The notes beneath the pieces were generated by a model. The model was not told the origin of the DNA. It made no database searches and saw only the letters and a list, made by a program, of their open reading frames with translations. This document shows, piece by piece, positions 1 through 10,001 of a DNA stretch of 64,000 nucleotides. How positions within the stretch are numbered: position 1 is the stretch's first letter; every line of letters starts with the position of its first letter. This DNA is from Xiphophorus maculatus (lineage: Eukaryota > Chordata > Actinopteri > Cyprinodontiformes > Poeciliidae), in contig NC_036460.1 of the NCBI RefSeq assembly GCF_002775205.1, positions 3,292,056 to 3,356,055 on the forward strand. The letters run 5' to 3'. Position numbers and translations under genes: made by a program.

Positions 1-1450
1 TTGATTTTTATCTGTGCAATTGGTTTTTTGTATAGTGACCTGATTACGTCAATAAAATTGGAGTGGAAACCAAATTTCTCGAGTTCTTTATATAGAAAGT
101 CCCAGCTTACTGTATCGAGAGCTTCTTCAGCATCGCGGCTGATCACTGCAGCTGGTGTTTGGCAGTTTTGAATGTGGTTCAGGATATGCAATGTTTGACG
201 GATATAATCATGGGTTTGTCTCTGTGGGATAAAACCGGTCTGATTGGTCTGAATAAGTTCTGGGAGTATCTCCTGTATTCTCCTTGAGAGAATTGATGTG
301 AATAATTTATAATCAATATTAAGAACGGAGATAGGTCTGTAGGACCTGCAGCTCAGATGGTCCTTTCCTTCTTTTGGAATAACAGATACTGTAGCCTGTT
401 TCCATGTTGGTGGCATTTTACCCTTTTTCAGAGCCATGTTAAACATTTGAAGGAGGAATGGTGATAACTCTGACTTAAATTGCTTTTGGACGGAAATCCG
501 TCTGGACCAGGAGATTTGTTTGTTTAAGCTTTGTAATGGCGTAAGAGAGATCCCGCTCTGTGATATTCGCTATTAACCTTTGATTTTGATCATACGACAG
601 AACAGGTAGGTTCAGTTGTTCAAGGAATTGTTTAATTTGCTGCGATCTTTTAAGCTTGGTTGTGTGTATAATTGTTTATAGTAAGTTTGAAAAGCTTGTT
701 GGATTTCATTTTATTTATATACACACCTCTCAGAATTTGGGTCCCTTATTTTATATATTGTGTTTTCTGCTTGTTGGTTTTTAAATTTTCTCCCAAAGAG
801 TTTTGCTAATTTGGCTCTCGATTCATAATATCTCTGTTTAGTATAAATCATCTTTTTTCGTATTTCTTGTAAATACATTGCATTAAGTTTATTTCTTAAT
901 ACTTTAAGCTTTATATGATGTTCTGGTTTTAGTTCTTATGTTTTGTCTCAACCGTTTTTATTTTGTTGTTTAATTCTGATAGTTTTAATTGGTTTGCTCT
1001 CTTTCTTTGGACACAGAAAGATATAATTTTTACCTCTCATAACCACTTTTAGTGCATCCCAAACTATTTCTGGACTAACCTCTCTGATATTGTTTTCTTT
1101 TAGAAATGTGTTTATGTCAGATTTGATTAGTTTCGTAAATTGGAAGTCATTCAGTCAGACAGTATACTCGTATATAATCTCCATTGTGTACTTTTAGGCT
1201 CCTCATCTAATTTTAAAGTTAATAATAGGGGGGCATGATCAGAGAGGTCAATGTTGCCAATCTCACAGTTACTAATCTTATGACAATCTCTTTTAACAGT
1301 AAAGAAATAACCTATTCTAGAATATACCATATGTTCATGAGAGAAATAAGTATAATCGCGGCTTGTTGGATATAAACTCCTACAGATATCTATAACACCA
1401 TATTCTGATATGGGATTATATTCAGCTATGGATTAAGTCTTATATTCCAA
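1..1450 (-). mobile_element. L1/Tx1-like LINE fragment (reverse transcriptase and endonuclease), decayed
   Basis: This matches, nearly base for base, the LINE pieces at about 24398-25850 and 49878-51282. Read on the minus strand, 1-470 encodes part of a reverse transcriptase, including the segment where catalytic residues should lie but with the degenerate reading SRDAEEALD. The stretch near 1225-1250 encodes an endonuclease-type SDHAPL motif. Many stops separate these pieces, so the element is dead. It lies in the intron downstream of the last visible B exon of gene 1 and continues off the left edge. Confidence 0.8.
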
Positions 1451-1577
1451 ACTCCTCCACAAATAAGTATACCAGTTTATTGTCCCATTAAATCAAAGGT
1501 GACAGTTTCTCTGCAGACATCTGGAACCTGATGGAAGAAACATTTTAAAAGAAATAAATATGAGAGTTCAGAGTTAC

Positions 1578-1877
1578 CTGAGCAGATGAACTCATGGCTC
1601 TGATCACTGTTTCCATCAGAAGGTAAACAGTTCTTTAATGCAGATCCTGATTGGAAACAGTCAGACCTGATCCTCCAAACTGGTCTCACTGAAGCTTCCT
1701 CTGAATCTCTTGCTGAAACAGCAGAACCACAGTCCAGTCCAGCACAAACTGCAGCAACTGAGTTCATGTTCCAGTAATGAGACCAAACAGCCACTGGTCT
1801 CCACTCTTCATGATGTAACAACTCCAGTCTCCCGGCACATCGGCTGGCCTCTCCCACCAACCTGATGTTGTCTTGAT
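1578..1877 (-). CDS. Gene 1 SRCR type B exon, pair 4
   Basis: Six-cysteine domain with variable sites ELLHHEEWRPVAVWSHYW, DSEEASVRPVW, CFQSGSALKNC and PSDGNSDQSHEF. It is the last gene 1 exon in the window; the LINE follows about 130 bp downstream. Confidence 0.9.
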
Positions 1878-4800
1878 CTGAGCAGAGACAGAGAGTTCAT
1901 TAATGAAGGAAGTGAAGCAGTGAACAGCAGCAGGTCTGCAGATCCTCCTCTACCTGAACAGGTGAGTCCAACAGCTTGACCAGGTGAGCAGCTGTTTCTA
2001 CCTGAACTCTTCCTGCTGCTGCAGTTCAGCAGAGCAGACTCACTGCCTTCACACAGGAACTCTCTGCTCCCCACTGGAGCCTCTGCTTCTCCATAGAGCG
2101 CCCCCTGGTGGACTGAAGGAGGCCCACAGCCAATCTCCCTGCAGACCACCTCTGCATAATGCAGGTCAAAGTCTTTTTCACACACTGAGGACCACGACTG
2201 GTCGGTCTTCACCTCCAGTCTGCCTGAGCACCGGTTGGTCCCTTGAACCAGCCTGACTGAGTCTGTGGATGCAGAAAGAAAAAAGTTTAAAATATTTCAG
2301 AACTTTATTTTTCTAGATACACATGGAAACATCTCTGAGTTTGATAAAAAATAAAGGCCAAGAAAACCAAACTAGAAAAACTCAGCGCATCAAAGGTGAA
2401 GTGAAACCGACTATACCTGGAATTTTATCATTCATTTTTATTTCTGCTGAATTTATCATATTTTTGGGACATAAACATGTTAATAAACTCAATAAATGTA
2501 AAGCAAACTTTACAATCTGGTATTGTTTGTATTTCAGTTGAATTAAAAATAATTTTGTCAAAATGGCTGAACAGCGCCCCCTAGTTCATCCAGGCCAACA
2601 ACCATAACAAACAAAAGGTTTTACTGCTTTTTTCTCTAAAAACAGGAAGTCCACCATTTGGGATCAAAAGTTAATTTTCTGTTAATTTTCATGTTTTGAA
2701 AATGTCTGATTTCCTTGAACTCCTCCTGGGATTTTGATGCATCGATTTCAAAGCAGCAGAGATTAAAAGTTATTAAAATGATGAGTTTTTGTTTATCTAT
2801 GTGGCTAAACTGAAAACTTTATCTGGATATTTTAATTATTTTAGTTTCCCTCTCCTCAAGGTTTCAGGTTCTTAGTTAAAGGTGACGGTTTCTCTGCAGA
2901 CATCTGGAACCTGATGGAAGAAACATTTTAAAAGAAATAAATATGAGAGTTCAGAGTTACCTGAGCAGATGAACTCAAGGCTCTGATCACTGTTTCCATC
3001 AGAAGGTAAACAGTTCTTTAATGGAGATCCTGACTGCAAACAGTAAGACCTGATCCTCCAAACTGGTCTCTTTGAAGCTTTATTTGACTTTCTTGCTGAA
3101 ACAGCAGAACCACAGTCCAGTCCAGCACAAACTGCAGCAACTGAGTTCAAGTTCCAGTAATGATACCAAACAGCCACTGGTCTCCACTCTTTTTGATATA
3201 ACATCTCCAGTCTCCCGGCACATCGGCTGGCCTCTCCCACCAACCTGATGTTGTCTTGATCTGAGCAGAGACAGAGAGTTCATTAATGAAGGAAGTGAAG
3301 CAGTGAACAGCAGCAGGTCTGCAGATCCTCCTCTACCTGAACAGGTGAGTCCAACAGCTTGACCAGGTGAGCAGCTGTTTCTACCTGAACTCTTCCTGCT
3401 GCTGCAGTTCAGCAGAGCAGACTCACTGCCTTCACACAGGAACTCTCTGCTCCCCACTGGAGCCTCTGCTTCTCCATAGAGCGCCCCCTGGTGGACTGAA
3501 GGAGGCCCACAGCCAATCTCCCTGCAGACCACCTCTGCATCCTGCAGGTCAAAGTCTTTTTCACACACTGAGGACCACGACTGGTCGGTCTTCACCTCCA
3601 GTCTGCCTGAGCACCGGTTGGTCCCTTGAACCAGCCTGACTGAGTCTGTGGATGCAGAAAGAAAAAAGGTTTAAAATATTTCAGAACTTTATTTTATAGA
3701 TACACATGGAAACATCTCTGAGTTTGATAAAAAAATAAAGGCCAAGAAAACCAAACTAGAAAAACTCAGAGCATCAAAGGTGAAGTGAAACCGACTGTAC
3801 CTGGAATTTTATCATTCATTTTTATTTCTGCTGAATTTATCATATTTTCGGGACATAAACATGTTAATAAACTCAATAAATGTAAAGCAAACTTCACAAT
3901 CTGGAAGTGTTTGTATTTCAGTTGATTTAAAAATAAATTTGGCAAAATGGCTGAACAGCGCCCCCTAGATCAGCCAGGCCAACAACCATAACAAACAAAA
4001 GGTTTTCCTGCTATTTTCTCTAAAAACAGGAAGTCCACCATTTTGGATCAAAGTTAATTTTCTGTTAATTTTCATGTTTTGAAAATGTCTGATTTCCTTG
4101 AACTCCTCCTGGGATTTTGATGCATCGACTTCAAAGCAGCAGAGATTAAAAGTTATTAAAATGATGAGTTTTTGTTCATCTATGTGGCTAAACTGAAAAC
4201 TTTATCTGGATATTTAAATTATTTTAGTTTCCCTCTCCTCAAGGTTTCAGGTTCTTAGTTAAAGGTGACGGTTTCTCTGCAGACATCTGGAACCTGATGG
4301 AAGAAACATTTTAAAAGAAATAAATATGAGAGTTCAGAGTTACCTGAGCAGATGAACTCAAGGCTCTGATCACTGTTTTCATCATAAGGTAAACAGTTCT
4401 TTAATGCAGATCCTGATTGGAAACAGTCAGACCTGATCCTCCAAACTGGTCTCACTGAAGCTTCCTTTGAATCTCTTGCTGAAACAGCAGAACCACAGTC
4501 CAGTTCAGCACAAACTGCAGCAGCTGAGTTCATGTCCCAGTAATGAAACCAAACATCCACTGGTCTCCACTCTTTTTGATGTATCATCTCCAGTCTCCCA
4601 GCACATCGGCTGGCCTCTCCCACCAACCTGATGTCGTCTTGATCTGAGCAGAGACAGAGAGTTCATTAATGAAGGAAGTGAAGCAGTGAACAGCAGCAGG
4701 TCTGCAGATCCTCCTCTACCTGAACAGGTGAGTCCAACAGCTTGACCAGGTGAGCAGCTGTTTCTACCTGAACTCTTCCTGCTGCTGCACTTCAGCAGAG

Positions 4801-7800
4801 CAGACTCACTGCCTTCACACAGGAACTCTCTGCTCCCCACTGGAGCCTCTGCTTCTCCATAGAGCGCCCCCTGGTGGACTGAAGGAGGCCCACAGCTAAT
4901 CTCCCTGCAGACCACCTCTGCATTCTGCAGGTCAAAGTCTTTTTCACACACTGAGGACCACGACTGGTTGGTCTTCACCTCCAGTCTGCCTGAGCACCGG
5001 TTCTTCCCTTGAACCAGCCTGACTGAGTCTGTGGATGCAGAAAGAAAAAAGGTTTAAAATATTTCAGAACTTTATTTTATAGATACACATGGAAACATCT
5101 CTGAGTTTGATCAAATTAAAGGCCAAGAAAACCAAACTAGAAAAACTCAGAGCATCAAAGGTGAAGTGAAACCGACTGTACCTGGAATTTTATCATTCAT
5201 TTTTATTTCTGCTGAATTTATCATATTTTTTGACATAAACATGTTAATAAACTCAATAAATGTAAATCAAACTTCACAATCTGGAAGTGTTTGTATTTCA
5301 GATGATTTAAAAATAAATTTGGAAAAATGGCTGAACAGCGCCCCCTAGATCAGCCAGGCCAACAACCATAACAAACAAAAGGTTTTACTGCTTTTTTCTC
5401 TAAAAACAGGAAGTCCACCATTTTGTATCAAAGTTAATCTTCTGTAGATTTTCAGGTTTTGAAAATGTCTGATTTCCTTGAACTCCTCCTGGGATTTTGA
5501 TGCATCGACTTCAAAGCAGCAGAGATTAAAAGTTATTAAAATGATGAGTTTTTGTTCATCTATGTGGCTAAACTGAAAACTTTATCTGGATATTTAAATT
5601 ATTTTAGTTTCTCTCTCCTCAAGGTTTCAGGTTCTTAGTTAAAGGTGACGGTTTCTCTGCAGACATCTGGAACCTGATGGAAGAAACATTTTAAAAGAAA
5701 TAAATATGAGAGTTCAGAGTTACCTGAGCAGATGAACTCATAGCTCTGATCATTGTTTTCATCATCAGGTAAACAGTTCTTTAATGTAGATCCTGAGTCT
5801 AAACAGTCAGACCAGATCCTCCAAACTGGTCTCTCTGAAGCTTCCTTTGAATTTCTTGCTGAAACAGCAGAACCACAGTCCAGTTTAGCACAAACTGCAG
5901 CAGCTGAGTTCATGTCCCAGTAATGAGACCAAACAGCCACTGGTCTCCACTCTTCATGATGTATCATCTCCAGTTTCCCGGCACATCGGCTGGCCTCTCC
6001 CACCAACCTGATGTTGTCTTGATGTGAGCAGAGACAGAGAGTTCATTAATGAAGGAAGTGAAGCAGTGAACAGCAGCAGGTCTGCAGATCCTCCTCTACC
6101 TGAACAGGTGAGTCCAACAGCTTGACCAGGTGAGCAGCTGTTTCTACCTGAACTCTTCCTGCTGCTGCAGTTCAGCAGAGCAGACTCACTGCCTTCACAC
6201 AGGAACTCTCTGCTCCCCACTGGAGCCTCTGCTTCTCCATAGAGCGACCCCTGGTGGACTGAAGGAGGCCCACAGCTAATCTCCCTGCAGACCACCTCTG
6301 CATCCTGCAGGTCAAAGTCTTTTTCACACACTGAGGACCACGACTGGTTGGTCTTCACCTCCAGTCTGCCTGAGCACCGGTTGGTCCCTTGAACCAGCCT
6401 GACTGAGTCTGTGGATGCAGAAAGAAAAAAGTTTCTTCAACATTTTCACTGAATTTGGTTCCAGTTTGTTCAGCAAAGCTCCAATACAGAGCAGACTCTG
6501 TGTGGAGGAACCAACCAACTAGTGGAGAACGGGTGGAGAGGGGAGCTGGGCAGAGTTTTGTTATTTTTAAATCTACTGTTTAATATTCTTTGCACTTTTA
6601 GCATCTGCTTATACTGCAGGCCGGCCCTGGAGATGGGTGGGAAAAAAACTTAAAACAAACAGAGAAAATTACACTACAACATCACAAAGAACCTATGAAT
6701 TATCAATTATTAATATTTCATCCTTGTCTTCTACAAAGCAAATGTGAGAACAGATTTAATCACAGAATAATAGAAAACTATCATCTTTTTACACTTTAAA
6801 CTTAATTTGTGGAGGAAGTTCAATATTTGATCAGCTTCTTCTCAATGACATTGAGGTTTTTATAACCGTGAATCTGCTCCACTGGTTCCCCTTTAATCTA
6901 ATCAAACGTCATTAAATCACTAACCTGGTAAAAACCAGCCACTCTGTAACTACACTTTGATTCATCCAGAGAGTCTGGACTGTGTTGAGCTTTTAAATTT
7001 CACCCAGTTGCTAACGTTTGTCCATGACATGCAATGCACCAGATCCACACTAAGAAGTTTACTGGAAGTTTCCTGGGCTGTAAACATGTAGAAAAAATCA
7101 ATTACCAAGCACTGTTAGATGGAATCACTCAATCAGGTTTACTAGCATATTGTGCACAATACAGAGAACATATAAGAGGATCAATAGTGAAACATTTCCG
7201 ATTGAAAACTCTTTCAGGCAGAGACAGCAGGAGTTTTATACCAAGGCTGAGGGAGAGACGCTCTGGTTCTCATGCAGCTGCAGGAAAACATCTCCCAACC
7301 TTGTGCTTGCAACCCAAACAGCTTCATTTGGTGAGAATCACAAGCATTTAGAATGAAGACAATACAACCAGCAGATATTACCTTACAATAATTTGTCCAC
7401 CACAAAACAGAGAAGAGCCGTTAAAGTTAATTCAATATTTGGAAGTGTGGCCACCATGGACTGAGCTTCCTCCACTGCATTGCTAAAACTACAGAGACTA
7501 TGTTTCTAAAATAACAGAAAATAAATCATCGTTCAAACTTCTCCTTCTGTTCGCTGATTGGTCCGGTAGAAAATCTACCAGAGTGAATCCAGGTGAAGTG
7601 GAAGAAGCCCAGACTGAGCTGGAAGTGAGAATTTTTTTACAGTGGAGTTGGAAGCAGAACAGGAAGGCAATGGCCAGGATATGAAATCACCTGAACAGAT
7701 GATCTCTAGATTGTAGTCCTCATCTCTTTGTAACGACACCACAGATCCACAGTGGAGCTGTCTGCAAGCTCCAGCTGCTGATGTAAAGTTCCAGTTCCAA

Positions 7801-9832
7801 TCAGTCACTGGTTCCCAGTCTCCCAGATTCTTCTTCTCCAGTCTGCCAACACAGCGCCTCCTTCCTGCTACCAGTCTGAGTTCATCAGACAGCGCTGGAA
7901 GAAACAACATTTCCATGTTGGGTTAGAAAAAGCAAAGACAGATTCAGGATGTGTTGACAGGATCCTGTTGATCGTGTTTATTTGATCTTCTCTTGTTTCT
8001 TCCTCCTGTTAGAGGCAGAGCTATCATGGATGGTTCTGATCAAAGCATCTTTATGTTGGAATGGCCTAGTTAAAGCCCAGACCTAAATGTTATTTACACT
8101 ATGTAGTAAGACCTGAAATGTTTCTTATTATTCACCTTTTCTACCCATTTATATTTTATGTCTTTACTGAAACCAACCAAAGTCAAATTCATTGTTTTTG
8201 TGTAAAAAGTTGTCAAATCCAACAGATTCTGATTCTGAATGCAGAGCAATCAGAATCAGAGCAGCTCATCTAACCTTGTAGATGAGCTGGTAGATAATTT
8301 CCATCGTAAAATTTCAGATGTCATTGATTTCTTTGTCTAAATTAAAGTGAAGGTCGTGTCTGGTAGGAACAAACCTCCATGGAAAAATGTTCAAACATTT
8401 AGATCTGCAAGACAATTTAGCCGTAGGGCCGAACGTAAATGGAGTAAAACTCAACTTTGTTTATTATGAAATCTATTAAGAAAGACTGTGAAGCTATCAC
8501 TCCACACTAAAACATGCATAGAAAACATTCTTTGCAGAAATCATAAACAAAAACATGAACAATGATTGAGCTTTATTTGCCACAGTTGACAGGCTGACAA
8601 ACCACCTGACCTGCAATCAAACTCGGCCTGCAATGAATTTGCCAAATACGCTGCAGAGAAAATTAAAAATATTAGAGGGTCAACATTCACTGCCACACAA
8701 AATCTAATATGGATGCTATGCCCAAAGATAATAACACCCACAACTTTTCTTCAGAAAGTCCTGCCTGTCATTTCATCTGATCTGATTCAAATATTAAACT
8801 CTTTGCTCTCATCAGGTTTTTTCCCCCAGCAGTTTTCAAACCACTGATATAAAAAAATAAAACGATCTGAACAAATCATTACTGCAGAATTACAGGCCGA
8901 TCTCCAACCTTTCATCCATCAGCTAAATTATTGAAAAGCTGTTTCAACCATTAACTCTGCAAAACAACCGAAACTCTGAGTTCCTTTAAATCTGGACTAA
9001 AAACCCAGCTGGTCAGATTTGCTTTAGAAACATAATAAATGAAACACTGAACAACATTTTGATGTGTAACGACGACACTTTGACAAAATGTACTGTTTAC
9101 TGGTTTACTGTGTGGTGTCTTTAGGACTTTTTGTGTTTTTATGACGTAAAGCACTTTGAACCGCCTTGGTGCTGAAATGTGCTTTACAAATAAACTGATC
9201 GATTGGTTGATTGATTCTAATCTGCAGCAGGCGAGTTCCACATCCTGCCTGAGACACTCCCACGTCAGACGGAGCTCAAACGTTTTCACCAACACAACCA
9301 GCGGTACCAGAAGCCGGTCCAATGACCGTAGTGCTACTGGGCTCGGTTGGCCAGCAAACGGGCCTGACCAGAACCTCATAGAGAACCTGTGGAGCCAAGA
9401 GGAAGATGAGAGAATTCATGCAGAAGGAGCCATTTTATGTGGCTCCACCTGTTTACTGCGCAGATTCAGCGCTGGTGCAGAGTTTCTGCAGCTTCTCCTT
9501 ATCAATCAATCAATCAGATTTATTTTATAGCACATTTCAGCAACAAGGCAGTTCAAAGTGCTTTACATCATAAAAACACAAAAACCAACAATTCTTGATT
9601 TTATTGGCTGCTTAGCAGCAAGTAGACAATATAAACATCACTAACTGTGTAGCAGCAGCTCTATGATCTGAGACTAGAAACAGTTTCCAGTTTTTTGTTT
9701 GTAAAATTTAACATGTTTATCAGTCGATCATTTTTAATTTGAACTCTAGTGAATATTAGTGTTTTTGTTTGAAAGTGGAGTCCTACCTGAGCTGCAGAGA
9801 CACAGAAGCAGCATCAGAGCTGTTTGGTCCAT
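1578..9832 (-). CDS. Gene 1: SRCR-repeat receptor, 5' part (runs off left edge)
   Basis: This is a spliced minus-strand gene. Visible exons in transcript order are 9832-9787 (signal peptide), 7894-7691 (short SRCR), then A/B pairs 6408-6100/6023-5724, 5028-4720/4643-4344, 3645-3337/3260-2961 and 2262-1954/1877-1578. All introns are GT-AG and phase 1, so exon numbers can change without breaking the frame. By comparison with gene 2, the missing 3' part should hold one more A/B pair, an Ig domain, a transmembrane segment and a tail beyond the LINE at 1-1450. SRCR domains of this kind are known in scavenger and pattern-recognition receptors (CD163/M130, WC1, DMBT1). A surface or secreted immune receptor is therefore the family-based expectation, not something shown here. 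Confidence 0.85.
1954..2262 (-). CDS. Gene 1 SRCR type A exon, pair 4
   Basis: Eight-cysteine domain with KTDQSW and DLHYAEVV. The HYA variant is shared only with the A exon at 52976-53284 of gene 3, which sits in the same place relative to the intronic LINE. Confidence 0.9.
2263..2960. other. Typical inter-pair intron of the SRCR array
   Basis: About 700 bp separates each B exon from the next A exon, and the intron is almost the same in every copy (also 3646-4343, 5029-5723, 26662-27361, 28047-28746). I see no RNA gene or conserved ORF in it; short minus- and plus-strand ORFs here are chance. Together with the two exons and the 76-bp intron it makes the 1.38-kb repeat unit. Confidence 0.7.
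2961..3260 (-). CDS. Gene 1 SRCR type B exon, pair 3
   Basis: Six-cysteine domain with variable sites EMLYQKEWRPVAVWYHYW, KSNKASKRPVW, YCLQSGSPLKNC and PSDGNSDQSLEF. This is the only copy with NLNS instead of NMNS. Confidence 0.9.
3337..3645 (-). CDS. Gene 1 SRCR type A exon, pair 3
   Basis: Eight-cysteine domain with KTDQSW, DLQDAEVV, REIGCGPP and ALLNCSS. It is close to the consensus of all A exons in the window. Confidence 0.9.
4344..4643 (-). CDS. Gene 1 SRCR type B exon, pair 2
   Basis: Six-cysteine domain with variable sites EMIHQKEWRPVDVWFHYW, DSKEASVRPVW, CFQSGSALKNC and PYDENSDQSLEF. Splice sites match the other B exons. Confidence 0.9.
4720..5028 (-). CDS. Gene 1 SRCR type A exon, pair 2
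   Basis: Eight-cysteine domain. It differs from the other A copies at the start (QGKNRC instead of QGTNRC), at DLQNAEVV, at REISCGPP and at ALLKCSS. Splice sites are as in the other A exons. Confidence 0.9.
5724..6023 (-). CDS. Gene 1 SRCR type B exon, pair 1
   Basis: This 300-bp phase-1 exon (acceptor CTGCTCAG or close variant, donor TCAG|GTAACT) encodes a six-cysteine SRCR domain. The variable sites read EMIHHEEWRPVAVWSHYW, NSKEASERPVW, CLDSGSTLKNC and PDDENNDQSYEF. It is separated from the A exon by a 76-bp intron. Confidence 0.9.
6100..6408 (-). CDS. Gene 1 SRCR type A exon, pair 1
   Basis: This 309-bp phase-1 exon (acceptor CATCCACAG|AC, donor TCAG|GTAGAG) encodes one complete group B SRCR domain with eight cysteines. 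Distinguishing residues are KTNQSW, DLQDAEVV, REISCGPP and HQGSLYG. Confidence 0.9.
6409..7690. other. Gene 1 intron between short SRCR and first A exon
   Basis: The left and right ends match gene 2 (29432-30092). About 620 bp in the middle (roughly 6905-7530) has no counterpart there. I recognise no transposon ends or coding potential in the extra segment. Confidence 0.6.
7691..7894 (-). CDS. Gene 1 exon 2: shortened SRCR domain (4 Cys)
   Basis: The acceptor is TTCTTCCAG|CG and the donor TCAG|GTGATT. The 68-residue domain opens with the SRCR hallmark ELRLVAGRRRCVGRLE and ends LEIICSG. It has four cysteines, equivalent to C1, C3, C4 and C8 of a group B SRCR. The segment that carries C5 and C6, and also C2 and C7, is missing. 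Gene 2 has the same exon two codons longer (DWRRNWNF versus DWNWNF). Confidence 0.8.
8290..9225 (+). mobile_element. Decayed L2-like LINE remnant in intron 1 of gene 1
   Basis: Broken plus-strand reading resembles fish L2/CR1-type LINE ORF2: a block around 8290-8440 with KVVSGRNKPPW, a block near 8890-8930 reading QNYRPISNLS, and a 3' block near 8980-9010. The end at 9134-9225 (AAAGCACTTTGAA through a TTGATTGATT-like repeat) is a common fish LINE/SINE tail. Many stops make it inert. It is also present in gene 2 (about 30695-31630). Confidence 0.5.
9495..9590 (-). repeat. Inverted copy of the LINE tail in intron 1
   Basis: CAATCAATCAATCAG followed by a sequence ending near TTTACATCATAAAAAC is the reverse complement, with divergence, of the tail at 9134-9225. 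The two form an inverted repeat about 280 bp apart. The same pair occurs in gene 2 near 31540-31995. Confidence 0.6.
9787..9832 (-). CDS. Gene 1 exon 1: start codon and signal peptide
   Basis: The ATG lies at 9832-9830 in a good context (GAAACATGG). It is followed by MDQTALMLLLCLCSS, a short hydrophobic leader, and a phase-1 donor TCAG|GTAGGA. The same exon is present at 32193-32238. No earlier start is plausible, because the upstream sequence is not conserved as coding. Confidence 0.8.
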
Positions 9833-9990
9833 GTTTCCTCTGGATGTGGAGTGAAGCTTCGTCTCTTGATGTGATCAGGATGTGGCTCCAAACTCTGAAC
9901 ACTTCCTACTTTAAGCTTTTTTATCTGCTACTTCCTGAACGTCACAGTTCAGGTCTTTGGCTGCTTTCAGAGACAACGCCTCCTTCCTAG
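9833..9990 (-). promoter_or_regulatory. Putative proximal promoter and 5' UTR of gene 1
   Basis: About 85-95 bp upstream of the ATG, the minus strand has an AT-rich TATA-like ATAAAAAAG (9924-9916). It is flanked by two GGAAGT ETS/PU.1-type cores (around 9933 and 9908) and by a TGACGTTC element near 9943. The block is essentially identical upstream of gene 2. The motif assignments are by eye, and no transcription start is visible. Confidence 0.3.
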
Positions 9991-10001
9991 GAGCTCATCA
10001 T

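Noticed and set aside
1878..2212. A-exon ORF running through the 76-bp intron as one long exon with B
   Set aside because: The intron has clean GT-AG ends, is 76 bp in all ten pairs (not a multiple of three) and would shift the frame of the B domain.
1984..2256. 90-aa plus-strand ORF, repeated opposite every A exon
   Set aside because: It is the antisense reading of the conserved SRCR A exon; its conservation follows from the exon, and it has no domain of its own.
7034..7405. Small ORFs in the gene 1-specific intron segment
   Set aside because: They are not conserved in gene 2, show no domain, and overlap each other on both strands.
8951..9530. 142-aa minus-strand and 124-aa plus-strand ORFs in intron 1, conserved in gene 2
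   Set aside because: They overlap decayed LINE sequence and its tail. Their conservation reflects the recent segmental duplication.
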